Assembly: GCF_900101475.1 (NCBI RefSeq) | Contig: NZ_FMZV01000007.1 | Location: forward strand, 62,001-126,000 | Source of the DNA: Ruegeria marina | GTDB taxonomy: Bacteria; Pseudomonadota; Alphaproteobacteria; Rhodobacterales; Rhodobacteraceae | Direction of reading: 5' to 3' | Length of the DNA stretch: 64,000 nucleotides | Translations under genes and position numbers: made by a program | Notes under the pieces: model-generated | Seen by the model: only the letters and a program-made list of their open reading frames with translations | Databases searched by the model: none | What the model was told of the DNA's origin: nothing | Shown here: positions 57,083-64,000 of the stretch, in pieces | Layout of the letters: every line of letters begins with the position of its first letter | How positions within the stretch are numbered: position 1 is the stretch's first letter

Positions 57083-58384
57083 ATGCCCCAGTTTCTCGAT
57101 ACCGCAGACCCGGATTTCGAAACAGATTTCGTCGCGCTTCTGGCGGCCAAGCGCGAGGACAGCCCGGATGTCGATGCCGTGGTGGCCGAGATCATCGCCG
57201 ACGTGCGCGCACGTGGCGATGACGCGGTGATCGAACTGACGCAACGGTTCGACCGGGTCACGCTGACGCCGGACAGTTTGCGGTTTTCACCCGACGAGAT
57301 CGCTCGGGCAATGGAGCAGGTCACTCCCGATGATCGTACCGCGCTGGAACTCGCAGCGGAACGCATTCGCGCCTATCATGTCCGCCAGATGCCGCAGGAC
57401 GAAGAATGGACCGACGCCTCCGGCGCAACGCTGGGCTGGCGGTGGTCAGCGGTATCGGCGGCAGGACTTTATGTGCCGGGCGGGCTCGCCTCGTACCCGT
57501 CCTCGGTGCTGATGAATGCAATCCCGGCCAAGGTCGCAGGCGTCGGCCGCCTAGCCATCGCGGTGCCGACACCTGATGGACAGGTCAATCCCTTGGTGCT
57601 GATGGCGGCGCACCTGTCCGGCGTTGACGAGGTTTACCGGATCGGTGGCGCACAGGCGATTGCCGCGCTCGCCTATGGTACGCGGTCCGTTGCCCCGGTG
57701 GACAAGATCACCGGCCCGGGCAATGCTTTCGTTGCCGCTGCCAAGCGGCGCGTGTTCGGCAAGGTCGGGATCGACATGATCGCGGGACCATCTGAAATCC
57801 TGGTGATCGCCGATCGGGACAATGACCCGGACTGGATCGCGCTGGACCTGCTCAGCCAGGCGGAACACGATGAAAGCGCCCAGTCGATCCTGATCACCGA
57901 TGACGTCGGATTTGGCCGCGCGGTGGCCGATGCCGTGTCAAAGCGGCTGGAAACACTGGAACGCCGTGCCATCGCCGGGGCCAGTTGGCGCGACTTCGGC
58001 GCCATCATCACCGTGCGCGACATGGACGAGGCGGCCGCCTTGTCGAACCGGATTGCACCCGAGCATCTGGAGCTGTGCGTGGCCGACCCCGCCGCGCTTT
58101 CACAAAAGACGGTGCACGCAGGCGCGATCTTCCTGGGTCAGTACACGCCCGAGGCCATTGGCGATTATGTCGGCGGCCCGAACCACGTACTGCCCACGGC
58201 GCGCTCCGCGCGATTTTCCTCCGGCTTGAGCGTGATGGATTTCCTCAAGCGGACCACGCTTTCGCAAATGACCCCAAAAGCGTTGCGCGCAATCGGACCA
58301 GCGGCAGCGCAACTGGCCCGGTCGGAAAGCCTCGAGGCGCACGGCCTTTCTGTCCTGGCCCGGCTCGAACGGTTGAACGACTGA
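57083..58384 (+). CDS. hisD: Histidinol dehydrogenase
   Basis: 433 aa, standard length. AGLYVPGGLASYPSSVLMNAIPA, DKITGPGNAFVAAAKR, IDMIAGPSEILVIAD and LLSQAEHDESAQS (zinc-site Gln/His region) are present, and GDYVGGPNHVLPT near the end. Last two steps of histidine biosynthesis. AAGGAG lies 7-12 bases before the ATG. Its 3' end is the right edge of the rearranged segment: UPF0262, its usual neighbour, is at 22067-22546. Confidence 0.97.
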   Translation: MPQFLDTADPDFETDFVALLAAKREDSPDVDAVVAEIIADVRARGDDAVIELTQRFDRVTLTPDSLRFSPDEIARAMEQVTPDDRTALELAAERIRAYHVRQMPQDEEWTDASGATLGWRWSAVSAAGLYVPGGLASYPSSVLMNAIPAKVAGVGRLAIAVPTPDGQVNPLVLMAAHLSGVDEVYRIGGAQAIAALAYGTRSVAPVDKITGPGNAFVAAAKRRVFGKVGIDMIAGPSEILVIADRDNDPDWIALDLLSQAEHDESAQSILITDDVGFGRAVADAVSKRLETLERRAIAGASWRDFGAIITVRDMDEAAALSNRIAPEHLELCVADPAALSQKTVHAGAIFLGQYTPEAIGDYVGGPNHVLPTARSARFSSGLSVMDFLKRTTLSQMTPKALRAIGPAAAQLARSESLEAHGLSVLARLERLND

Positions 58385-58730
58385 CGCGGTCCGGGGCAGA
58401 CCGGGAAGGGTCCAATCCGCCAACTCGCGCGCGAATGGAAGGAACCGGTCTGAGAGGCCGTTGTACATCTCGGCGACCACGGCCGGTCATCGCCCTCACG
58501 GAAGTGCCGATAGAGAGCCGCGATATCCAGGGTGCCAACCTCGCCCTGCGCCCAGAATACAGCGCCCCGGGGTGACGGAACGATTTGCGCGCGGCCTTTG
58601 GTGCCCCTTGTTTCGGCCAGCGTAAATTCATCCTGTCGATCCAACCAGTCATCCAGCCGGCTCGCTGACATCCGGCAGAAATCATGTACGGGCAGAACGG
58701 TGCAAGGCGGGCCGACTCCACCGCATCGCG
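58385..58730 (-). pseudogene. Remnant of an unidentified gene, frameshifted and cut at the hisD junction
   Basis: Minus strand. One frame reads SASRLDDWLDRQDEFTLAE, TRGTKGRAQIVPSPRGAVFW and DIAALYRHFREGDDRP (about 58720-58480). A second frame then continues VVAEMYNGLSDRFLPFARELADWTLPG into the hisD 3' end. The two join naturally by a single-base frameshift near 58480, and the protein has no proper end before hisD. I do not recognise the family. It looks like a gene broken by the rearrangement. Confidence 0.55.
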
Positions 58731-59047
58731 ATCATCCAGACCGCAGCGTAGTGAGTTAAAGGTGACGGCTGCGACTGCGGATCGCCCGCCGGCGCACACT
58801 GATGTATTTCACCCCTCAGCTATTCACCATAAAGCTCGCCGAGATGCGCCCATTGCGAGCATCTGGTGTCGCTGCAACATCATGAGCTGAAAACCGGAAA
58901 GCTTCAGCCAAACGTCGGCAATCCCGGCGAGAATGCCGAAAGACTTGGCAATCAAAGGATCAGGCGATAGTTCTCGTCGCAATAGTATGGGTTCTCAGTT
59001 GCTTGTCGAAAGGCCCAGCAAGACCACGAAGTAAAGGAACCTTGTCC
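58731..59047. other. Gap before the Crp-type regulator
   Basis: About 317 bases with no convincing gene or structured RNA. No FNR-like TTGAT-N4-ATCAA site was found in it. Confidence 0.5.
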
Positions 59048-59749
59048 TTGCGCTTGACCAAACTGAAAGCGGCCCGACAGGTCGAGACCATCCTGAGCCA
59101 GGTGTCGCTGCTGTCGGGCTTGGAAAGCGAACAGATCCGACGTTTCGGAGACGATCTGGAACCGGTGACCGTGCATACAGGGCAAACCGTTGTTGAACAG
59201 GGGGAGACATCGAACGAGATGTATGTGGTCCTGTCAGGCCGGCTTGTCGGCCTGCTGCTGTCGCCGAACGGCAAGGAAGTGGCCTTTACCGAAATAACCG
59301 CGGGCCGGTATTTCGGCGAGTTGTCGGCTCTGGACAACCGCCCGCGCTCTCTGACGATTTCTGCTGTCGAGACCACTGAACTGGGTCGCATGCCGGCGGT
59401 CAAACTGCTGGAATGGATGGCCGAGGTGCCTCGATTGTCGCGCAACCTTGCCATTGATCTGGCCGAGCGCAACCGGGTACTGACCGAGCGGGTTTTTGGC
59501 CTGGTCGTGCATGATGTCGATAAACGCGTGCGCGCCCTGCTGATCCAGCAGGCGCAGGAAGCCCAGCAACTCAAGCCGGGCGGCGCGCTGGATCCAAGCC
59601 CGACCCACGACCAGATTGCGAATTATATCGGTGCAACGCGCGAGGCCGTCAGCCGCGTCTTGGCCCGGCTCAGCGCGTCAGGCGTTATCGAAACCGGCCG
59701 CAGACGGCTGGAAATTCTCGATATCGAACAGCTCTTCGAAGGGCTATGA
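59048..59749 (+). CDS. Crp/Fnr-family transcriptional regulator (cyclic-nucleotide-binding type)
   Basis: About 233 aa. N-terminal cNMP-binding domain with the phosphate-binding cassette RYFGELSALDNRPRSLTI, and C-terminal HTH PTHDQIANYIGATREAVSRVL. It lacks the N-terminal cysteine cluster of FNR, so it is not an oxygen sensor of that kind; Crp, or a DNR-like NO sensor, are possible, and the intact cassette favours Crp-like cyclic nucleotide binding. Only TTG starts are available (59003, 59042, 59048); 59048 has AGGAA at the best distance. Confidence 0.82.
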   Translation: MRLTKLKAARQVETILSQVSLLSGLESEQIRRFGDDLEPVTVHTGQTVVEQGETSNEMYVVLSGRLVGLLLSPNGKEVAFTEITAGRYFGELSALDNRPRSLTISAVETTELGRMPAVKLLEWMAEVPRLSRNLAIDLAERNRVLTERVFGLVVHDVDKRVRALLIQQAQEAQQLKPGGALDPSPTHDQIANYIGATREAVSRVLARLSASGVIETGRRRLEILDIEQLFEGL

Positions 59750-59994
59750 AACCGGTTCCGATGATGTTCCCATGCTCCGATGTGGATCGTTGCGGCCGTC
59801 AGGGCCCCGTCATCAACGCTAGTTTCTCACCGGACTGATTTTTCGCGCTAAACGGCACTGCACCATCATTCCCGAATGCATGTTTTTCCTGGTTGTCGAA
59901 ACGGCGCCAGGCGCCCGAGTGAGCGTTGCTTTGCATTCCGGTTTTCCTTCTCGTCAATTAAGGGACAGAATTTTGGAATTGGTCTTTCAGGAGA

Positions 59995-61296
59995 TCAAAG
60001 CTTGTCGCGGAGACTGAACCACAACATGGCCAGGATCAGAAGCGGTGTGCGCAGCGCCGGACCTCCTGGGAAGGGGGTCGTGGGCACATTTGCCATCACG
60101 TCGAAACGTTCTGCCTGACCGGCAATCGTCTCGGCCGCGATCTGGCCCGACAGGGTTGCCAATGCTACCCCGTGCCCGGAAAACCCGGAAAGACTCAGGA
60201 TGTTTCCCGCCAACCGCTCGTAATGCGGCATCCGGTTCATTGTGATACCCAGTGTTCCGCCCCAAGCATGGTCGATCCGGACATCCGCCAGCTGCGGAAA
60301 TATTTCCAGCATCGGTCTGCGGACCTTGGTCGCGATATCCGCCGGAAAGCGGTAACCGTAGCTTTCGGTCCCTCCGAACAACAGGCGATGGTCGTCGGAG
60401 AACCGGAAATAATTTATGACGAACTTGCTGTCGGCAACCGCCCGATTTTCACGGATCAGGCTCTCCTGTCGGTCCGGAGACAACGGTTCGGTTGCGACGA
60501 TATAGTTGTTTATGGGCATGACACGTGCCGCCACCCGCTCATTCAAGCGGCCAAGATAGCCGTTGCATCCCATGACCACGAAGCGGGCGGTGATCTCGGC
60601 CTTCTCCGTCCGTACTTGGGCGGGGTCGGTTTCGGTCAGCGCATGAACCTTGGAACCTTCAAAAATGCGGACACCTGCCGCGACTGCCATCCGGGCAAGG
60701 CCAAGGGCGAATTGCAGCGGATCGATATGACCTGCGTCCTCGTAGATGCATCCGCCATGATAGGCATCCGAGGCCACCATGTACCGGATCTCGTCGCGGT
60801 CGAGGGCGCGGATGCCTTCGTAGCCATAAGTCTCCCGCAGGTGCCGGGCATGATCGTGGCTGTGGCGCACGAACCGTTCTCGGTGATCGGCATGAATGAT
60901 ACCGGAATGAAAATCGGCATGCACAAGATCCGATGCTGACAGTTCCCGCACCAGATCGACGGATTGCCTTGCAATCTGCCAGAGCGCACGCGCGTGCTCG
61001 TGCCCGACTATCTTTTCCAGCTCTTCCTGCTCAAGCCGCTGCCCCTGCCCGACCTGTCCACCATTGCGGCCCGAGGCGCCAAACCCTACACGCTGTGCTT
61101 CAAGAAGGATGACGTCATAGCCGCGCTGCGCCAGATGCAGCGCGGCAGACAGGCCGGTAAACCCGCCACCGATGACGCAGACATCGCAATCAAGCGTGCC
61201 CGCCGCCTCCGGGAACGGCTTCAGATGCTCTGCATTGGCGGCGTAGTACGAGGGCGGGTACTGTCCCGGACGGTCGTTGATGGTCAGCAGGTCCAT
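59995..61296 (-). CDS. FAD-dependent oxidase, gamma-glutamylputrescine oxidase-like (PuuB/OrdL type)
   Basis: 433 aa. DAO fold with DVCVIGGGFTGLSAALHLAQRGYDVILLEA near 37-66 and GFGASGRNGGQVGQG. The C-terminal GGTLGITMNRMPHYERLAGNILSLSGFSGHGVALA is the PuuB-type ending. Would deaminate a gamma-glutamyl amine or other secondary amine. AGGAAG precedes the ATG at 61296. Follows norD on the same strand after 185 bases. Confidence 0.85.
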   Translation of the reverse strand: MDLLTINDRPGQYPPSYYAANAEHLKPFPEAAGTLDCDVCVIGGGFTGLSAALHLAQRGYDVILLEAQRVGFGASGRNGGQVGQGQRLEQEELEKIVGHEHARALWQIARQSVDLVRELSASDLVHADFHSGIIHADHRERFVRHSHDHARHLRETYGYEGIRALDRDEIRYMVASDAYHGGCIYEDAGHIDPLQFALGLARMAVAAGVRIFEGSKVHALTETDPAQVRTEKAEITARFVVMGCNGYLGRLNERVAARVMPINNYIVATEPLSPDRQESLIRENRAVADSKFVINYFRFSDDHRLLFGGTESYGYRFPADIATKVRRPMLEIFPQLADVRIDHAWGGTLGITMNRMPHYERLAGNILSLSGFSGHGVALATLSGQIAAETIAGQAERFDVMANVPTTPFPGGPALRTPLLILAMLWFSLRDKL

Positions 61297-61441
61297 GAGT
61301 GTCTTCCTGTCTTTTGCCGCCAGACATAGCAGCAAAGACCAGCTCCTGCCAGATATGATCAAATTATTGAAAGGCTGAAACCGTCACGCGCCGGTGCCGA
61401 TCAGAGCCACGCCGACCGCCGCCGAACCCGCCCTGCCCGTT

Positions 61442-61465
61442 CCGACCCGGATCGTCCGGGTTCGG
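61442..61465 (-). terminator. Stem-loop after norD
   Basis: CCGACCCGGA-TCG-TCCGGGTTCGG forms a stem with one bulge, about 17 bases beyond the norD stop on the minus strand. No clear T-run. Confidence 0.5.
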
Positions 61466-61481
61466 CATCGGGCAAGCGAGG

Positions 61482-63404
61482 TCACGCGCCTACCAATTGC
61501 CGATAGATCTCGGGCAAGGCCATGGTCAGGCGGTTCGGGTCGGGGATAACAGCGAAACCGCCCCGCCCGAACATGCGGGGAAACCAGCTCTTGCCGGTCT
61601 TGTCGATAGTCACACCAAACACGGCTTGCCCCGCACGACGCGCCTCTCGGACGGCTTGCCGCGTGTCCTCGATCCCGTGGCGGCCTTCGTAATGGTCGAG
61701 ATCATTGGGCTTTCCGTCAGTGATGACCAAAAGCAGGCGTCGCTTGCGCGTTTGCGACGCCAGATCCGTCGAAACATGGCGGATCGCGGCGCCTAGCCGG
61801 GTGTAGTGCCCCGGTCGCAGCGAGGCGATGCGCTTTTCGACCTGTTGCCCCATTGGTTCGTCAAAACGCTTGCAGCGTTGCAAATAGACGCGATGGCGCT
61901 TCAGCGAACTGAAGGCGTGAATGGCAAAATCATCGCCGCAGGCGTTCAGACCCCAGGCAAGCGCCGCCAGGGCTTCGCGTTCTATGTCGATGACCGCGCG
62001 GCCTGTCACGGCGCTTTCGGTGGACCGACTGACATCCAGCAGGATCGAAACCGCCAGATCGCGCGCTTCGGGACGGGACTGCATCCAGATGCGCTCATTT
62101 CCTTCACCGCTCGCCAGACGGTCGGTTTCGGCGCGCACGGCGGCTTCGATATCCAGCTGGTCGCCATCGAGATGGCCACGGGTCATGATGCGGCCCGGGC
62201 GCAGCGCTTCGAACTGGCGTTTGACCGCACGGATGCGGCGGGCGGCGGCCGGATCGTCACCGAACCCGGCGGCGTCCTCGCGTATTTCGGCGTCAGACAG
62301 CAGGACACTCACATGGTCCGGCAGGTACTGGCCCAGACGCACGTCCCATTCAGGGTACAGGAGCCGGTCCGACAGCCGCTCGCGGTCGACATCCTCCGGC
62401 GCAAGGTCGAGATGCAGTTTCAACCGCGTTGGCGGGGCTTTGGATATCTGGCCCAGACCTATTTCTTCCTGATCGTCAGCCGCTTTCCTGGCGTTGTCGG
62501 GATCGTCGTCGTCAATGCGTCGGTTGATGTTCAGGAACTCGGCCCAGCTGAGGATCGCTTCGAATTTGTGCAGGATGAAACTGTCATTGCGTTCGGCCTG
62601 ATCCGACTTGCGTCGGCGGGCACGGCGGGTCTTTTCATCGGAATCCTCAGGCGGACCTTCGGTTTCGGGATTTTCGACCTCGTGGTGCTCGGAAACCCCG
62701 ACCGCACGCAACTCCGGCCACAGGGGAACAGGGCGGAAATGCTGGTAGCCGCGCGGGGCCGCAAGGTCGCCATCCATGGCGAGCATCTGCCTGCCCGCCT
62801 GCGACAGCGGAGCGGGATCTCCCAGCATGTGACGTACAATCTCTTCGACCGCTGCCTCTGCAGGAGGCAGGTTCGGAGTATCGCGGTGATGCAATACTCC
62901 CTTGCACAGTTCCATGTAGAGCGGGCGCAGCCCCGGGGCATCTTCCAGCGTTGCCTCGACCATCGCCTGCGTTGCCATCAGCGCGCGCAGATCCGCCCGA
63001 AGATGATCATTTTCTTCAACCCGGCTGCCTGCATGGGCGGCGGCCGCAGCCAGCCAGACATACAGTGCCCCGTTCGCTTCGCGTGCTGGGAAAACCGCGA
63101 GGCTGTCGGGCAGGCGCAGAACTTCACCGTCAAAGGACGTGCGCGGCAACAGTTCCGCTTCGGTCGCCAGCCGGCGGCGCCAGCCCAGCCGGTGGCGGGA
63201 AAGCTCGGGCGAGACCGGGCGCAATTCGACACCCGCCTTGCCCCCCAGCCCCCGGAAAAGAACGGCCAGCCGCCCTGCGACCTCTGACAGGTCGACCGCG
63301 GCTCCTTCGTGCACCAGGGGTGCATCCAGGCGGCTGGCCAGGCTGTGCCACAGTTTCCCGATTGTCTCTTCGGGTTCCCATGGCTCGAAGTCGATCTTGA
63401 CCAT
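61482..63404 (-). CDS. norD: NorD, nitric oxide reductase activation protein with VWA domain
   Basis: 640 aa. Begins VKIDFEPWEPEETIGKLWHSLASRL, typical of NorD. The C-terminal von Willebrand A domain has the MIDAS motif LLDVSRSTES and TDGKPNDLDHYEGRHGIEDT. It works with the AAA ATPase NorQ to mature NorCB. The GTG at 63416 overlaps the norQ stop and could add four residues. Confidence 0.92.
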   Translation of the reverse strand: MVKIDFEPWEPEETIGKLWHSLASRLDAPLVHEGAAVDLSEVAGRLAVLFRGLGGKAGVELRPVSPELSRHRLGWRRRLATEAELLPRTSFDGEVLRLPDSLAVFPAREANGALYVWLAAAAAHAGSRVEENDHLRADLRALMATQAMVEATLEDAPGLRPLYMELCKGVLHHRDTPNLPPAEAAVEEIVRHMLGDPAPLSQAGRQMLAMDGDLAAPRGYQHFRPVPLWPELRAVGVSEHHEVENPETEGPPEDSDEKTRRARRRKSDQAERNDSFILHKFEAILSWAEFLNINRRIDDDDPDNARKAADDQEEIGLGQISKAPPTRLKLHLDLAPEDVDRERLSDRLLYPEWDVRLGQYLPDHVSVLLSDAEIREDAAGFGDDPAAARRIRAVKRQFEALRPGRIMTRGHLDGDQLDIEAAVRAETDRLASGEGNERIWMQSRPEARDLAVSILLDVSRSTESAVTGRAVIDIEREALAALAWGLNACGDDFAIHAFSSLKRHRVYLQRCKRFDEPMGQQVEKRIASLRPGHYTRLGAAIRHVSTDLASQTRKRRLLLVITDGKPNDLDHYEGRHGIEDTRQAVREARRAGQAVFGVTIDKTGKSWFPRMFGRGGFAVIPDPNRLTMALPEIYRQLVGA

Positions 63405-63412
63405 CGCCGGCC

Positions 63413-64000
63413 TCACCCAAAGACGGCGGTGGTCAGATCGAGGAGTCCGCGTTTGGTATCCTCGTCGTCGGTCAGAGGTTCGATCATTGCAGCGCGAATG
63501 GCGCGTTCGGTCGGCATGCCTTGTGCGATCAGGGTCGCGGCATAGACGACCAGACGGGTCGAGACCCCCTCCTCCAGATCCTGACCCTTGAGCCCGCGCA
63601 ACTTGCCCGCCAGCCGGATCAGCGGCTTGCAGCGCTCGGGCGCCAGCCCGCTTTCCTCGGACACGACACGCGCCTCCAGTTCGGGTGTCGGGAAATCGAA
63701 CTCCAGCGAGATGAAGCGTTGCCGGGTCGAGGGTTTCAGGGTCTTGAGAATGTTCTGGTAACCGGGGTTGTAAGAGGCCACCAGCATGAAGCCGGGCGCG
63801 GCCTCCAGTTCTTCGCCGGTGCGGTCGATGGGAAGGATGCGGCGATCGTCTGTCAAAGGGTGCAGCACTACGGTCACGTCCTTGCGCGCCTCGACCACTT
63901 CGTCAAGGTAGCAGATCGCGCCTTCGCGCACCGCCCGTGTCAACGGCCCGTCGACCCAGACCGTTTCGCCCCCCTTGAGCAGATAGCGCCCGATCAGGTC
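63413..64000 (-). CDS. norQ: NorQ, MoxR/CbbQ-type AAA+ ATPase (partial, runs off window end)
   Basis: 196 codons visible, missing the N-terminus. Visible parts: DLIGRYLLKGGETVWVDGPLTRAV, the Walker B region AICYLDEVVEAR, sensor-1 VASYNPGYQN and arginine-finger STRQRFISLEF. NorQ uses ATP to insert the non-haem iron of nitric oxide reductase with NorD. norCB are expected just beyond the right edge. Confidence 0.93.
   Translation of the reverse strand, partial: DLIGRYLLKGGETVWVDGPLTRAVREGAICYLDEVVEARKDVTVVLHPLTDDRRILPIDRTGEELEAAPGFMLVASYNPGYQNILKTLKPSTRQRFISLEFDFPTPELEARVVSEESGLAPERCKPLIRLAGKLRGLKGQDLEEGVSTRLVVYAATLIAQGMPTERAIRAAMIEPLTDDEDTKRGLLDLTTAVFG

Noticed and set aside
59048-59749. Canonical oxygen-sensing FNR
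   Set aside because: The N-terminal cysteine cluster needed for the iron-sulfur sensor is absent, while the cyclic-nucleotide cassette is kept.

Overview
The window looks like chromosomal DNA of a denitrifying marine-type alphaproteobacterium of the Rhodobacteraceae (Roseobacter/Ruegeria-like). This rests on high GC, tightly packed genes with ATGA stop/start overlaps, a clade I nos cluster, alphaproteobacterial core families (UPF0262, DUF2948, YacG, a short RNase E/G) and sarcosine oxidase plus dimethylglycine dehydrogenase-like genes. No species name can be read from sequence alone.

Layout. 1-8600: nitrous oxide reduction operon, small cysteine-rich ORF-nosR-nosZ-nosD-nosF-nosY-nosL-cytochrome c, with an FNR/NNR-type site upstream. 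8637-13977: XRE-cupin regulator and gcvT-gcvH-gcvP. 14069-17577: acyl-CoA hydratase-like gene, a LysR regulator and a divergent GMC oxidoreductase. 17630-22546 (minus strand): core operon UPF0262-LMW-PTP-(KSI-GNAT-nitrilase)-infA-maf-RNase G-yacG; yacG is only 59 codons long. 22627-30118: polar amino acid ABC transporter, divergent from TetR-arginine transaminase-ketoarginine decarboxylase-DDAH, with a 16-bp palindrome between. 30142-31947: exported amidohydrolase. 32209-41711: seven-gene operon (dimethylglycine dehydrogenase-like, MttB-like methyltransferase, TetR, soxB, soxD, soxA, soxG). 41741-45456: three damaged genes, a LysR and a class III aminotransferase each cut by an in-frame TAG, and an amidase with no ordinary start. 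45536-54521: orphan Tat-exported binding protein, RidA, then a compact operon (GATase, creatininase-family hydrolase, CodA-like amidohydrolase, FAD oxidase, TauD-like oxygenase, second orphan binding protein). 54577-58384: DUF2165 protein, IS5-family relic, tRNA-Thr, small ORF, DUF2948, GNAT, hisD. 58385-64000: a gene remnant, a Crp-type regulator, a PuuB-like oxidase, norD and partial norQ.

How it fits together. Denitrification genes lie at both ends (N2O reduction left, NO reductase maturation right). Between them is methylated-nitrogen catabolism: quaternary or tertiary amine demethylation, then sarcosine oxidation to glycine, which the nearby gcv genes can oxidise; methylarginine or arginine breakdown is alongside. 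The long operon at 32209 and the orphan binding protein at 45536 carry the same 20-bp operator-like sequence (18/20 identical), ending 50 and 52 bases before their start codons. They probably form one regulon under the TetR repressor encoded inside the operon.

Genome rearrangement. In many alphaproteobacteria hisD is followed directly by UPF0262, LMW-PTP, infA, maf and yacG on one strand. Here hisD (plus, ending 58384) and UPF0262 (minus, starting 22546) sit at opposite ends of a 36-kb segment in opposite orientation. That is the pattern left by an inversion with one breakpoint between them. murA, normally before DUF2948, is absent, and a truncated gene abuts the hisD junction.
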